A stretch of DNA of 37,650 bases from Bacteroidales bacterium (GCA_020860515.1 JAJBUG010000010.1:1-37650), one strand, 5' to 3'. Numbered from the stretch's first letter, positions 16,799 to 26,085 are shown. Program-made: numbers and translations. The notes: a model not told the origin generated them from the letters alone.

Positions 16799-16806
16799 TA
16801 CCTTTG
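16799..16806 (+). promoter_or_regulatory. -7 element for the LD-carboxypeptidase gene
   Basis: TACCTTTG matches TAnnTTTG about 70 bases before the ATG at 16877. No TTTG at standard spacing was found. Confidence 0.45.
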
Positions 16807-16830
16807 CACTCTATAACAAAACCCATTTGA

Positions 16831-16858
16831 ATGGTTTGACCAAAATGGTTTGAACGAT
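16831..16858. repeat. 14-bp direct repeat (two heptads)
   Basis: ATGGTTTGACCAAA is followed directly by ATGGTTTGAACGAT. The 14-base period is twice the 7-base period seen at other junctions. It lies in the leader of the LD-carboxypeptidase gene. Confidence 0.65.
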
Positions 16859-16876
16859 TTGAAAAATAACAATAAT

Positions 16877-17875
16877 ATGGTTAGAAAACTTACATATATA
16901 TTGATGTTTGCGCTGGCCGTCATAGCCAGCTCCGCCAAAGACTTTAAAAGGCCTCACGCTTTGGAGCCAGGCGCGCGAATTGCCATCGTCACCCCTGCAT
17001 CGGCCACTGACAGCATGCCAGTGGTCCACGCCATGGAATTGCTCGAAGCCCAAGGCTATGAGCCCGTGCCCTACCCCCATGCCTTCGGTCGCCACTATGG
17101 CACATTTCCTGCCAATGACACCCTGCGAGCCCAAGATTTGATGTCAGCCTTCGCCGACCCCGAAATCGATGCCATAATGTGCACCCGAGGGGGTTACGGC
17201 TTGGTACGCCTCCTCCCCCTGCTCGATGCTGATGTAATAGCCCAAAATCCCAAATGGCTCATCGGCTACAGCGATATCAGCGACCTCCATGCTCTGATGT
17301 TTCATGCTGGTGTCCAATCGATTCACGGCCCTATGTGCGGACATCTTGGCGATGAAAAAGCCGATTCACTCTCCACTGCCTACTTGTTACAAATGCTTCA
17401 ACAGCCCGAGGGTTGGACTTACACCTTGCCTGCGCATCCCTACAATAATCTTGGCATAGCCAATGGCACACTCGTTGGCGGCAATTTTATTACAATCAAT
17501 GGTTTGGCCGAGAGTGAGTACGACATCCTCAACCTCCCTGCCAGCGAAGGCATTATCCTCTACATTGAGGAGGTGGGCGAACGAATCCATGCTGTAGAGC
17601 GCATGCTGATGCGTCTGCATCAGAGTAGAGCTCTGAGTAAACTAAAGGGCCTTATAATTGGCGAATTCACCGACTATAAAGCCACCAAAGATTTTGAAAC
17701 CATCGAGGATATGATTCACTACTGGCTCAAAGAATGGGGCTACTACGAGCTCGACGACTTTCCCATCCTCTTCGAAATGCCCTCAGGCCACGGCGACATC
17801 AACTACCCCCTAATCCTAAACTCCCCCGTAACCCTCACCATCACCGAGGACTTCGCCACCCTCAACTGGAAATGA
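16877..17875 (+). CDS. ldcA: S66 family LD-carboxypeptidase (muramoyltetrapeptide carboxypeptidase)
   Basis: A hydrophobic signal (residues 1-20, IASSA) is followed by an S66 domain. The catalytic set is visible: S132 in IGYSDIS, E231 in YIEEVGE, and H305 in MPSGHGDINYPL. The enzyme removes the terminal D-Ala from murein tetrapeptides during cell-wall recycling. LdcA of E. coli is cytoplasmic; the signal peptide here points to a periplasmic form, as in several Bacteroidetes. The frame also opens at TTG 16850, but the ATG at 16877 gives a proper signal peptide start. It seems monocistronic. Confidence 0.9.
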   Translation: MVRKLTYILMFALAVIASSAKDFKRPHALEPGARIAIVTPASATDSMPVVHAMELLEAQGYEPVPYPHAFGRHYGTFPANDTLRAQDLMSAFADPEIDAIMCTRGGYGLVRLLPLLDADVIAQNPKWLIGYSDISDLHALMFHAGVQSIHGPMCGHLGDEKADSLSTAYLLQMLQQPEGWTYTLPAHPYNNLGIANGTLVGGNFITINGLAESEYDILNLPASEGIILYIEEVGERIHAVERMLMRLHQSRALSKLKGLIIGEFTDYKATKDFETIEDMIHYWLKEWGYYELDDFPILFEMPSGHGDINYPLILNSPVTLTITEDFATLNWK

Positions 17876-17950
17876 CATCACGACAGGAAATGACAAACTA
17901 AATCGGGGATTTGTGCGTTTATTAGGTGGAAACACTTAAAGACTACGATT

Positions 17951-18496
17951 ATGAGAAAGGGCGTAATTTTTACTATCATATTGGCGGTTGTGGCAATCGC
18001 TCTTGGCAGCCTGGGCGGATGCAAATCTTACAAGGAAGCCATGGCCAATGACTCACAGCAGGATTCGATTGCTGGAATCATAGCGCGAGAAATCGTGGAC
18101 CAACAGACTTTCTTGCTGAAAGGGTCTCGACTAACTATCAAAAACTACAATTTCCCTAATATCAACAGCAGCACCAACTTCATCCAGGTCAATGGCGACA
18201 AGGGGGCAGTGCAGGTATCTCCAGCTTTCAGCGGTGGACCCAACGGAGTTGGGGGCTTTACGGTTGACGGCTCAGTGTCGAATTACAAAGTGACTGAGCG
18301 TAAAAATGGCGACATCGTAATCAGTTTCCATCTTGGGGCGCCAGTGGGATCATGCGAGGTGTCAATCACGATGTATTCCAACAGTGCCCGCTGTGTGGCA
18401 AACATCAACAGTACCTTCCGCAGCGGACGAGCCATACTCTACGGCAACATAATCCCAGTTGACAACTCAGTATATCAAGGCCGTTATCCTTTCTAA
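17951..18496 (+). CDS. DUF4251-like lipoprotein
   Basis: The signal ends at C24 (LGGCKSYKE). The mature part, ~155 residues, is beta-rich with VNGDKGAVQVSP in the middle and a closing segment with IIPVDNSVYQGRYPF, which matches my recollection of DUF4251, a Bacteroidales family of unknown function. Its stop (18494-18496) overlaps the stop of the converging rsmG gene by two bases. It lies 75 bases after the LD-carboxypeptidase gene and may be co-transcribed with it. Confidence 0.75.
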   Translation: MRKGVIFTIILAVVAIALGSLGGCKSYKEAMANDSQQDSIAGIIAREIVDQQTFLLKGSRLTIKNYNFPNINSSTNFIQVNGDKGAVQVSPAFSGGPNGVGGFTVDGSVSNYKVTERKNGDIVISFHLGAPVGSCEVSITMYSNSARCVANINSTFRSGRAILYGNIIPVDNSVYQGRYPF

Positions 18497-19125
18497 ATAG
18501 GCACGTAAATTACGAATTTTTCCTCGAAGTGAGGCTCGGATATAAACTCAGTGACTGGAAACTCCACCACTGGGTATTTTACCCCTGAGATTTCCTCTGC
18601 CAAATCACCGCCTTTGAGGCACACTAAGCCATTTCCATAGCGGTTGCCAGGCTGCTTCTTGGCGATATTTTTCACAATTAGGGGCACCAAGGCGTCAAGG
18701 CTCATCACTGCGCGGCTTACCACATAATCGTAGCGGTTGCGACATTCGCCAATATCTCCATGTTGGAAGGTCACATTCTTAAGCCCGATAGCTTCTGAGA
18801 TTTCCTGAGCTACACGCACTTTCTTGCCAATGCGGTCGAGAAGGTGAAATTGGCAATCTGGGTAAATGATGGCCAATGGCACTCCGGGGAAGCCACCACC
18901 AGTGCCCATGTCGAGGAATGTAGTGCCAGACCTCAGTTCGCCCAGGAATTTGGCCAGAACCAAAGAATGGAGCACGTGGTTCTCGTAGAGATTGTCTATA
19001 TCCTTGCGGCTGATCACATTGATTTTGGCGTTCCAGTCAGAATAGAGCGTGCCAAGGGCTTCTATCTGTTCGTGCTGGTGCTCGGAGAGGTCTGGGAAAT
19101 ATTTGTATATAATTTCGGAATTCAT
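18493..19125 (-). CDS. rsmG: 16S rRNA (guanine-527-N7) methyltransferase RsmG
   Basis: The 211-residue protein, counted from the Met at 19125, has the RsmG SAM-binding motif LDMGTGGGFPG (71-81), an upstream NVISRKD segment and the HLLDRIGKK strand. RsmG methylates N7 of G527 in 16S rRNA. The frame is open further upstream to 19188, but the usual family N-terminus and length favour MNSEI at 19125. Convergent overlap with the DUF4251 gene leaves no room for a terminator. It lies 85 bases after the S9 peptidase gene on the same strand and may be read from its promoter. Confidence 0.95.
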   Translation of the reverse strand: MNSEIIYKYFPDLSEHQHEQIEALGTLYSDWNAKINVISRKDIDNLYENHVLHSLVLAKFLGELRSGTTFLDMGTGGGFPGVPLAIIYPDCQFHLLDRIGKKVRVAQEISEAIGLKNVTFQHGDIGECRNRYDYVVSRAVMSLDALVPLIVKNIAKKQPGNRYGNGLVCLKGGDLAEEISGVKYPVVEFPVTEFISEPHFEEKFVIYVPI

Positions 19126-19209
19126 TGTCATAAATTTTAGAAACGGAGGAGACCATGGCAACAGAATTGCCTCGACAATAACCGCCATCCGGATTAAAGC
19201 TATCGTCCT

Positions 19210-21657
19210 TTATTCAGGCACTTCCAGGCCGTGATACATGTAATCCCACCATGCGGGTTCATCCTTGAGATATTTAGCGAACCAAGCGAAAATCGTGTCC
19301 TGCCACAGGCGGCGCTTTTCCACATCTTTAATATGGTGATCCTGCTTTTCTATCTCCACCAAAGCCGTGGGGCAACCCACCAGATTTAAGGCGGCAAACA
19401 TCTGTATGCTCTCGCCTGGAGGCACATTGGTGTCGCCATCACCATGTAGCAGAAGCAGCGGAGTATGCATCTTGTCAGCGCGGAAAAGCGGACTTTGCTT
19501 TACATACAAATCGGGGTTGGTCCAGGGATAATTGTTGGCCATCGACACCTGGCTGTAGGTATAGCCCCAATATCCTTCACCCCAATAGCTGGCATGGTCG
19601 CTGATGCCCGCGTGGGAAATAGCGCACGCAAACTTATCTGTGACTGATTGCAAATACATGGTCATGAAGCCGCCGTAGCTGGCCCCAATGCAGCCTACCT
19701 TGCTGCCATCAACATAAGGATGCTCATCCAAGAATTTGTCAAGGCCCTCAATTATATCCTCAGCTGGACCCTCGCCAGCTGTGTTGACATGTCGGCTTGC
19801 CCATTCTTGTCCGTAGCCTGTGGCTCCGCTTGGCTGAAGCACCAGCACCACATATTCAAGCTCAGTATAAACATGCTTGGGATAGCGGCTCTCAAATAGA
19901 GGCTGGCTGGGACTGCATCCACCATAATAATTTACTATCAGCGGATATTTCTTATTAGGGTCAAAGTTGTCGGGCAGATAAAATGCTCCCTCCACTGTGT
20001 CGCCTTTGCTGTTGGTGAAGCTCCACTCCTGGTATTTTCCAAGGCGCACGTCGCGCAAGCGGTCAGCCGAAGGATGATCAAGGTCCGAGGTCTTGCCAGT
20101 GCGAAGATTCGTAAGATAAAGCCCATCAGGATTGCTGTCGCTTTGGCCATACCATGCCAGCATGGCTGCTCCCGGACTAACTGCAAAGCCCTTTACCAGA
20201 TTCTCAGGCAGCTCAACCAACTTGTAGGCGCATGTTGATGGGTCGATCTGATAAATATGATATAGTGCGTGGTCTTCTACCTTTACATATATCTTGCCAT
20301 CATTCTTGCTCCAGATGGCGTCTTCAACGCTCGGATCGAAGTCGCGAGTGATTGGAGCTACCTTGCGCGATGCCAGGTCCACAATAAAGAGTTCGTTTTC
20401 TGTCATGCTCGGTGTCTTGTCCTCAGGCAGTGTGCACCCGATGCGGTCGAATGCCTCAGGAGTACCCTTTATCAGCACCTGCTTGCCATCGGGCGAGAAC
20501 ATAGCGCTTGCTGCTATGCCATCCACCTCAAGAAAACCTTGGTCCTTTACGATAGTATCGGCCTCCAAGGTATTGACATCTATCACCATTAACGTGTGCA
20601 CTGTAGTAGGCCTCATTTGCTCATAGCAACTGCGGAATGTGCTTAGCAGCAGTTTGCTGCCATCCTGGCTAATATCCAGAAGCTTTAGATCGTTCTTTCC
20701 CGAGCCCAGTGGCTGCAGAGTGTTTTTGCCATCAAGCTTCATTATGGCAGGATAATGACGGTCGCGCCAGCCAGGAATGCGATCTTCAGGCTCAAGCACC
20801 TGATATGCTTTAGGATTCTCTTTTCTGCCCTCTTTCACGAGGTCAAACACAAGATAATCCTCGGTAGGCGCCACTATGAAATCTCCTTCAGGGAGATTAG
20901 TTGCAAGAGTAGATTCCGAGCCAGTGGCAGGGTCCACAACCACTAATTCGCGGCCATTGGCATAACTTTTATGAGTAATATAATATTTATCTGAGCGTGG
21001 CATCCATGTGGCTTGCTCCGCCAAGCGGCCCCGCACCTGATTGGTGCTGGCATCATAAAGCCGCTGGTAACGCGTGGCTTTTCCATCCGAGTCTGTATCC
21101 TCATAGTCAGCAATCAACCAGGCTCCAGCAGGCGAAAGACTGACGCCAACAATGCGAGTGCCAAACATCACATCGTCGAGCGTGAACATGCGTGTGCCAT
21201 CCGTGACCACCTTGAAGGCTCCATCCTTAGTGCTCTTCACTGCTATGCTGGGCGCACTGACGCCATCGGCTGAGGCATATCTCACCACCACTCGATGAGT
21301 GGCTGGAGTAAATGCTTGCTCTCCTTTGGCCTGGATGCCATCCACTGTCACCTCATAATTTTCCACTCCATCGACTAATATCTCACCCTTGGTGAAATCA
21401 CGATTTTCAATGTCGAACGCAACGACATGCAGCCCGGGTGCCGCTGGTATCTGGCTTAGCTGGATTTTGCTGAATTGCTCGCGCCCCGGATTGACTACAC
21501 CCTTCAGGAGATGCTGGGCCTCGGGAGCCTTGTCGGCCACGTCAAGCCACACTGGCATTGGCACTGGGCCAAAGTAATCCACCTCGGCTATCTTCATCTC
21601 GTCGGCATTTGACATCAATGCGCTTGCTGCCATAATTGTCAATAAGATTGGTTTCAT
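19210..21657 (-). CDS. S9 family prolyl-oligopeptidase-type peptidase
   Basis: A signal peptide (about residues 1-18) precedes a long beta-propeller region (~60-560) and a C-terminal alpha/beta hydrolase. The triad is S660 in GASYGGFM, D742 in HGDGDTNVPP, and H774 or H775 in KQDHHIKD. Length (815 aa) fits dipeptidyl-peptidase/acylaminoacyl-peptidase members of S9. It would act in the periplasm on peptides, perhaps alongside the M3 peptidase and other exported enzymes nearby. Exact specificity cannot be read off. A -7 box lies just upstream (21684-21691). Confidence 0.9.
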   Translation of the reverse strand: MKPILLTIMAASALMSNADEMKIAEVDYFGPVPMPVWLDVADKAPEAQHLLKGVVNPGREQFSKIQLSQIPAAPGLHVVAFDIENRDFTKGEILVDGVENYEVTVDGIQAKGEQAFTPATHRVVVRYASADGVSAPSIAVKSTKDGAFKVVTDGTRMFTLDDVMFGTRIVGVSLSPAGAWLIADYEDTDSDGKATRYQRLYDASTNQVRGRLAEQATWMPRSDKYYITHKSYANGRELVVVDPATGSESTLATNLPEGDFIVAPTEDYLVFDLVKEGRKENPKAYQVLEPEDRIPGWRDRHYPAIMKLDGKNTLQPLGSGKNDLKLLDISQDGSKLLLSTFRSCYEQMRPTTVHTLMVIDVNTLEADTIVKDQGFLEVDGIAASAMFSPDGKQVLIKGTPEAFDRIGCTLPEDKTPSMTENELFIVDLASRKVAPITRDFDPSVEDAIWSKNDGKIYVKVEDHALYHIYQIDPSTCAYKLVELPENLVKGFAVSPGAAMLAWYGQSDSNPDGLYLTNLRTGKTSDLDHPSADRLRDVRLGKYQEWSFTNSKGDTVEGAFYLPDNFDPNKKYPLIVNYYGGCSPSQPLFESRYPKHVYTELEYVVLVLQPSGATGYGQEWASRHVNTAGEGPAEDIIEGLDKFLDEHPYVDGSKVGCIGASYGGFMTMYLQSVTDKFACAISHAGISDHASYWGEGYWGYTYSQVSMANNYPWTNPDLYVKQSPLFRADKMHTPLLLLHGDGDTNVPPGESIQMFAALNLVGCPTALVEIEKQDHHIKDVEKRRLWQDTIFAWFAKYLKDEPAWWDYMYHGLEVPE

Positions 21658-21683
21658 TTACTCATTAATTATTATTTCTATGG

Positions 21684-21691
21684 CAAATTTA
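21684..21691 (-). promoter_or_regulatory. -7 element for the S9 peptidase gene
   Basis: The minus strand reads TAAATTTG, a full match 27 bases before the start codon; the -33 box is not clear. Confidence 0.5.
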
Positions 21692-21713
21692 CGAATAATT
21701 CATGATTTATTTT

Positions 21714-21721
21714 TAATTTTG
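21714..21721 (+). promoter_or_regulatory. -7 element for the CvfB-like gene
   Basis: TAATTTTG matches TAnnTTTG, 52 bases before the ATG at 21773; it is divergent from the S9 peptidase promoter 30 bases away. Confidence 0.5.
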
Positions 21722-21772
21722 CAAAGGAAAAAACCATATGCGCCTCGAAAACGTATTAAAATAAAAACGACT

Positions 21773-22606
21773 ATGCTTAAAATTGGACGATACAACCACC
21801 TGCGCGTAAATCGGCTTGTCGATTTTGGCGCTTACCTTGATGCGGGCGATGACCACGAAATACTGATGCCTGCAAAATATATGGATCCTGACATTCAGCC
21901 TGGCGATGAAGTAGATGTGTTTGTGTACACCGACTCCGAAGACCGGCTTGTGGCCACCACCGAGCATCCCTTTGCCGAAGTGGGCGAGTTTGCATATCTG
22001 CAAGTAGCCGATGTCAATAAAGTGGGCGCATTTATGGACTGGGGGCTGCAAGCCAAACAACTTCTGGTGCCATTCAGCGAACAAAAGCTGAAGATGAATC
22101 CTGGCTGCATTTATCTGGTGTATGTTTATCTCGACGACACCACCAAGCGCATCGTGGGCTCATCCAAAATCGAGAAATATCTGGGCAATGTGTTGCCCCA
22201 CTATAAGCGCGGCGACGAGGTGAAAGCCCTGGTATTCCAACACAATGCGCTGGGCTACCGATGCATAGTCGATAATCTACATTATGGATTGATATACCAG
22301 AACGAACTGTTTCAGCCGCTTGAATTAGAAACTACCATAAAAGCCTATGTGAAGCAGGTGCGCGAAGATGGCAAAATCGACCTCACTGTAGGCGACTGCT
22401 CGCGCATTCGCACTCGCGACACAGCCGACGAAATCCTTGACCAGTTGCAGCAGGCGGGAGGCGAACTTCCGTTCAGCGACAAATCTGACCCCGACGAGAT
22501 TCGCGATCGATTCCACTGTTCTAAGAAAGATTTCAAAAAAGCGCTTGGTAAGCTCTATAAAGAACACAGAATTGAACTTCTCGCCGATTCAATCAAGGCT
22601 TTATGA
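21773..22606 (+). CDS. CvfB-like S1-domain RNA-binding protein
   Basis: The 277-residue protein opens with MLKIGRYNHLRV and carries tandem S1-type beta barrels (LPAKYM..GDEVDVFVY..FGAYLD patterns) over ~1-210, with a winged-helix-like end (DEIRDRFHCSKKDFKKALGKLY). This is the plan of CvfB/YitL proteins, which bind RNA and affect virulence or expression in staphylococci; the role in Bacteroidetes is unknown. The frame extends to 21680, but that part is AT-rich promoter DNA, so the ATG at 21773 is preferred. Confidence 0.88.
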   Translation: MLKIGRYNHLRVNRLVDFGAYLDAGDDHEILMPAKYMDPDIQPGDEVDVFVYTDSEDRLVATTEHPFAEVGEFAYLQVADVNKVGAFMDWGLQAKQLLVPFSEQKLKMNPGCIYLVYVYLDDTTKRIVGSSKIEKYLGNVLPHYKRGDEVKALVFQHNALGYRCIVDNLHYGLIYQNELFQPLELETTIKAYVKQVREDGKIDLTVGDCSRIRTRDTADEILDQLQQAGGELPFSDKSDPDEIRDRFHCSKKDFKKALGKLYKEHRIELLADSIKAL

Positions 22607-22654
22607 GCCTAAGATTGCACAGATTTAGACTAATTTATCACTTTTTTTCATTTT

Positions 22655-22696
22655 TATAGTGCAAATGTGGAAATTTTTTTGCAAATTTGCACTATA
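22655..22696. promoter_or_regulatory. 12-bp inverted repeat overlapping the lpxD promoter (candidate operator)
   Basis: TATAGTGCAAAT (22655-22666) and ATTTGCACTATA (22685-22696) are perfect inverted repeats 18 bases apart. The right arm includes the TTTG -33 box at 22686-22689. The low GC and absent T run argue against a terminator. Confidence 0.55.
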
Positions 22697-22717
22697 TTTT
22701 GTCGTGTCTTATCTTTA
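22686..22717 (+). promoter_or_regulatory. Promoter of the lpx operon
   Basis: TTTG (22686-22689) is followed after 20 bases by TATCTTTA (22710-22717), one base off TAnnTTTG, 22 bases before the lpxD start. Confidence 0.6.
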
Positions 22718-22738
22718 AGGCACCGAAAACTCGAGAAA

Positions 22739-23764
22739 ATGGAATTTACAGCCAGCCAAATAGCATCAATCGTAGGCGGCAAAGTGGAGGGTGACCCCAA
22801 TGCCGTGGTTAGCACCTTTGCCAAGATCGAAGAGGGCCATCCCGGCGCTCTTTCTTTCCTTGCCAACCCCAAATATGCACACTACATTTACAACACAGGC
22901 TCGTCAATCGTGCTCGTAAATGAGGACTTCGAGCCAGAGCAACCCATCAGCACCACTCTCATCCGCGTAAAGAATGCCTATGAGACTGTGGCACAGCTTC
23001 TGCAAATGGTCACTTCCATGACACAGCAGCACCCCACTGGCATAGAGCAGCCATGCCATATTGCTGAGGGTGTGGAAATACCAGCCAACGCTTATGTGGG
23101 GACTTTCACATATATTGGCCATGGAGCCAAGATAGGCCAAGAAGCTAAAATTTATCCCCAGGCCTACGTTGGGCCCGGTGTTGAGATTGGCGATGGCACT
23201 ATCATCTATCCTGGAGTAAAAATCTACAAAGGTTGCAAGATTGGCGCCCGCTGCATAATCCACAGCGGCGCAGTAATCGGAGCCGATGGCTTCGGCTTTG
23301 CCCCCAAAGAAGATGGATCTTACGACAAAATCCCCCAAACAGGCATCGTTGAAATCGAGGATGACGTGGAAATCGGAGCCAACACTACTATCGACCGTGC
23401 TATGATGGGAGCCACGCGCATCCGCCATGGTGTGAAGCTCGACAATCTGATTCAAATAGCCCACAATGTAGAGGTGGGCCATGACACTGTGATGGCTTCG
23501 CAGGTTGGCGTGGCTGGCAGCGCCAAAATCGGCAGCCGCTGCATGATGGGAGGCCAAGTAGGAATTGCTGGCCATATCACCGTGGGCGATGGCACACAAG
23601 TGGGCGCTCAGGCTGGCATCCCCAACAGCGTGAAGCCTGGCAGCGCCATCATTGGCAGTCCTGCAATCCCTGGCCGCGATTTCGCCCTGCAATGCGCACG
23701 GCTCAAGCGCCTCGGCGATCTCTTCGACCGCGTGCGTGAACTGGAAAAGAAGGTCAACCCCTAA
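22739..23764 (+). CDS. lpxD: UDP-3-O-acylglucosamine N-acyltransferase LpxD
   Basis: The 341-residue protein has the LpxD N-terminal uridine-binding domain ([14 protein letters not shown]...[13 protein letters not shown]) and a left-handed beta-helix of hexapeptide repeats from about residue 105. The catalytic His is H242 in QIAHNVEVG. It adds the second hydroxyacyl chain from acyl-ACP to the lipid A precursor. An upstream Met in frame at 22667 lies in the promoter, so the ATG at 22739 is chosen. It is first in lpxD, lpxC-fabZ, lpxA. Confidence 0.97.
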   Translation: MEFTASQIASIVGGKVEGDPNAVVSTFAKIEEGHPGALSFLANPKYAHYIYNTGSSIVLVNEDFEPEQPISTTLIRVKNAYETVAQLLQMVTSMTQQHPTGIEQPCHIAEGVEIPANAYVGTFTYIGHGAKIGQEAKIYPQAYVGPGVEIGDGTIIYPGVKIYKGCKIGARCIIHSGAVIGADGFGFAPKEDGSYDKIPQTGIVEIEDDVEIGANTTIDRAMMGATRIRHGVKLDNLIQIAHNVEVGHDTVMASQVGVAGSAKIGSRCMMGGQVGIAGHITVGDGTQVGAQAGIPNSVKPGSAIIGSPAIPGRDFALQCARLKRLGDLFDRVRELEKKVNP

Positions 23765-23765
23765 A

Positions 23766-23815
23766 GATTCCTTTCCCCTTTATTCCTTTTATCCTTTCTT
23801 CCTTTTATCCTTAAA
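23766..23815. repeat. Pyrimidine-rich near-8-bp array between lpxD and lpxC-fabZ
   Basis: The stretch repeats forms of CCTTTTAT and CCTTTCTT (for example 23781-23812) with a period of about 8 and only C and T plus some A. It fills most of the 81-base gap inside the lpx operon. Confidence 0.7.
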
Positions 23816-23845
23816 AAATATCGAATCCTCTCCGAAAATATTAAG

Positions 23846-25234
23846 ATGAAGCAACAGACTCTCAACCAATCATTCACTTTCAAGGGCAAGGGCCTCCATA
23901 CTGGCCTCAACATCGAGGCTGAATTTTGCCCTGCGCCCATCAACCATGGTTATAAATTCCAGCGCGTTGACCTGCCTGACCAGCCAATAATCAATGCCTT
24001 AGCTGAGAATGTAATCGAAAGCAACCGAGGCACCGTTGTAGGTAATGGCCAAGCCCAAGTTTCCACAATCGAGCATGCGATGGCTGCCCTCTATGCCATG
24101 GGGCTCGACAACGTGCTAATCAAGGTAAATGCCCCCGAGCTCCCAATCCTGGATGGAAGCTCGATCAAGTATGTAGAGGCTATCCAAGCCGCTGGCATCG
24201 TGGAGCAGGACGCTGACAAGGATTATTATGTGGTAAAGCATAAGATTGAGCTGGCCGACGAGGCCACTGGCTCAAAAATCATGGTGCTTCCCGACGAAGA
24301 ATTTTCGGTTGAAGTAAAGGTTAGCTACAATTCTCCCGTTCTCGAGAATCAATTTGCCAGTTTGGAGCATCTGTCGGAGTTTGCCGCAGAAATCGCTCCT
24401 TCGCGCACATTCGTGTTCCTGCGTGAAATCGAGCCTCTGCTCAAAGCCAACCTCATCAAGGGCGGAGATTTGGAGAACGCAATCGTAATCCATGACTCGC
24501 CTATGACACAGGAGGAGCTTGACCATCTGGCCGACCTGATGGGAGTGCCTCATCGCGAAGTGGGCAAGTACGGCTACATCAACGATTTTGAGCTCCATGC
24601 AAGCAATGAGCCCGCTCGGCACAAACTGCTCGACATCGTAGGCGATGTGGCTCTGATTGGCCGTCCGCTCAAGGGCAAAATCATTGCTACGCGCCCTGGC
24701 CATACAATCAACACACGCTTCGCCAAGATGATTCGCCGCGAAATCGTGCGTCAGAATGTGCAGGCACCTGTGTATAATCCAAATGTGCCCCCAGTGATGG
24801 ACAATGTTCGCATCCGCGAATTCCTGCCTCATCGCTACCCCTTCCTGCTCGTTGACAAGATTATCGACATAGGCAAGAATTATATCGTGGGTGTGACCAA
24901 TGTCACCACCAATGAGCCATTCTTCCAAGGACACTTCCCTCAGGAACCAGTGATGCCTGGCGTGCTTCAGATCGAAGCTATGGCTCAGACCGGCGGTTTG
25001 CTGGTGCTCAGCATGGTTGACGAGCCTGAAAAATATTCGACCTATTTCATGAAGATCGACAACGTGAAGTTCCGCCAAAAGGTGGTGCCTGGCGATACCT
25101 TGATTTTCCATGTGTCGTTCATGACTGAGCTCCGCCGAGGCTGCGCAGTGATGAAAGGCCTTGCCTTCGTGGGCGAGAAGGTAGTTACCGAGTGTGAATT
25201 CATGGCACAAATCGTAAAAAAACAAGTAAGATGA
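23846..25234 (+). CDS. lpxC-fabZ: Fused UDP-3-O-acyl-GlcNAc deacetylase / 3-hydroxyacyl-ACP dehydratase
   Basis: Residues ~1-300 are LpxC, the zinc deacetylase that commits UDP-acyl-GlcNAc to lipid A: H77 in STIEHAMAAL, H259 and D263 in HKLLD, and H286 in RPGHTINT. Residues ~315-462 are FabZ, the hot-dog dehydratase of fatty acid elongation, with H363 in HFPQEPVMPG and E377 in LQIEAMAQ. The fusion is standard in Bacteroidetes and couples two users of the same 3-hydroxyacyl-ACP pool. Its stop overlaps the lpxA start by four bases (ATGA), suggesting translational coupling. Confidence 0.98.
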   Translation: MKQQTLNQSFTFKGKGLHTGLNIEAEFCPAPINHGYKFQRVDLPDQPIINALAENVIESNRGTVVGNGQAQVSTIEHAMAALYAMGLDNVLIKVNAPELPILDGSSIKYVEAIQAAGIVEQDADKDYYVVKHKIELADEATGSKIMVLPDEEFSVEVKVSYNSPVLENQFASLEHLSEFAAEIAPSRTFVFLREIEPLLKANLIKGGDLENAIVIHDSPMTQEELDHLADLMGVPHREVGKYGYINDFELHASNEPARHKLLDIVGDVALIGRPLKGKIIATRPGHTINTRFAKMIRREIVRQNVQAPVYNPNVPPVMDNVRIREFLPHRYPFLLVDKIIDIGKNYIVGVTNVTTNEPFFQGHFPQEPVMPGVLQIEAMAQTGGLLVLSMVDEPEKYSTYFMKIDNVKFRQKVVPGDTLIFHVSFMTELRRGCAVMKGLAFVGEKVVTECEFMAQIVKKQVR

Positions 25235-26010
25235 ACTATCCCTTAGCCAACGTACATCCCGACGCCAAGATTCATCCGAGCGTTGTGATTGAGCCATTTG
25301 CCACCATCGAAGCCAACGTGGAAATCGACGAGGGCACCCATATTTATGGCAATGCTACTGTGATGTGGGGAGCCCGCTTAGGCAAGAATTGCCGCGTGTT
25401 TCCAGGCGCAGTAGTTGGGGGAGAACCTCAGGATCTCAAATTCAAAGGCGAAGAAACTGTGGCCATCATTGGCGACAACACTACCCTGCGCGAATGTGTG
25501 ACTGTGCATCGCGGCACCGCATCGAAGGGCAAGACCATTGTGGGCAGCAATTGCCTGATTATGGCTTACTCGCATGTGGCTCACGACTGCGTGGTGGGCA
25601 ATAATGTGGTAATGTCGAATGCAACCCAGATAGCTGGTGAGGTAGAAATCGACGACTTCGCCATCGTGGGCGGTGGCACCCTGATTCACCAGTTCTGCCA
25701 TATCGGCCGAAATGTGATGATTCAAGGCGGAGCACTTATCAATAAGGACATTCCCCCCTACGTGTTAGCAGCCCACGAACCAATCGCTTTTGCTGGTATC
25801 AATGTGATTGGCCTCCGCCGCAAAGGGTTTGATAACCAGACAATCGAAGAAATCCAAGATATCTACCGCATGCTGTATCTCTCAGGCCTCAACTTCACGG
25901 ATGCCGTGAAGCGAATCGAGCGTGAGATGCCTCAATCGATCGAGCGAGACCGCATCATTGAGTTCGTAAAGAACAGCAAGCGTGGCATAATCCGAGGATA
26001 CAACAGGTAA
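25231..26010 (+). CDS. lpxA: UDP-N-acetylglucosamine acyltransferase LpxA
   Basis: This is a 259-residue left-handed beta-helix protein with hexapeptide repeats over ~1-190 and a helical C-terminus. The catalytic His is H118 in YSHVAHDCVVGN, matching H125 of E. coli LpxA; the acyl-chain region and IGLRRKGF segment are also present. It catalyses the first step of lipid A synthesis. The start overlaps the lpxC-fabZ stop. The gene is followed directly by an inverted 7-bp array and then rnpB. Confidence 0.97.
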   Translation: MNYPLANVHPDAKIHPSVVIEPFATIEANVEIDEGTHIYGNATVMWGARLGKNCRVFPGAVVGGEPQDLKFKGEETVAIIGDNTTLRECVTVHRGTASKGKTIVGSNCLIMAYSHVAHDCVVGNNVVMSNATQIAGEVEIDDFAIVGGGTLIHQFCHIGRNVMIQGGALINKDIPPYVLAAHEPIAFAGINVIGLRRKGFDNQTIEEIQDIYRMLYLSGLNFTDAVKRIEREMPQSIERDRIIEFVKNSKRGIIRGYNR

Positions 26011-26085
26011 ATGACAAATGGCAAGTGGCAAATGACAAATTCCTCAGGATGGTAATTTGTAATTTGTAATTGGCAACTTGTAATT
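26011..26085. repeat. Inverted 7-bp array between lpxA and rnpB
   Basis: Left units are ATGACAA, ATGGCAA, GTGGCAA, ATGACAA (26011-26038); right units are ATGGTAA, TTTGTAA, TTTGTAA, TTGGCAA, CTTGTAA (26049-26083). The arms are complementary over about 17 of 20 bases, giving a hairpin. TTTG at 26056-26059 lies 21 bases before TAATTATA (26081-26088) and could serve as the -33 box of rnpB. Confidence 0.85.

Noticed and set aside
19126..19188. Upstream extension of rsmG
   Set aside because: It would add 21 residues before the usual family N-terminus and exceed normal RsmG length.
22655..22696. Terminator of the CvfB-like gene
   Set aside because: The stem is mostly AT with an 18-base loop and no T run immediately after the right arm; overlap with the lpxD promoter fits an operator better, though not proven.
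24272..25297. Long minus-strand ORF (341 codons) opposite lpxC-fabZ
   Set aside because: It lies fully antisense to a strongly conserved fused gene, and its His- and Cys-scattered composition is that of a codon shadow. Similar shadows oppose lpxD, rel, dcp and pgm.
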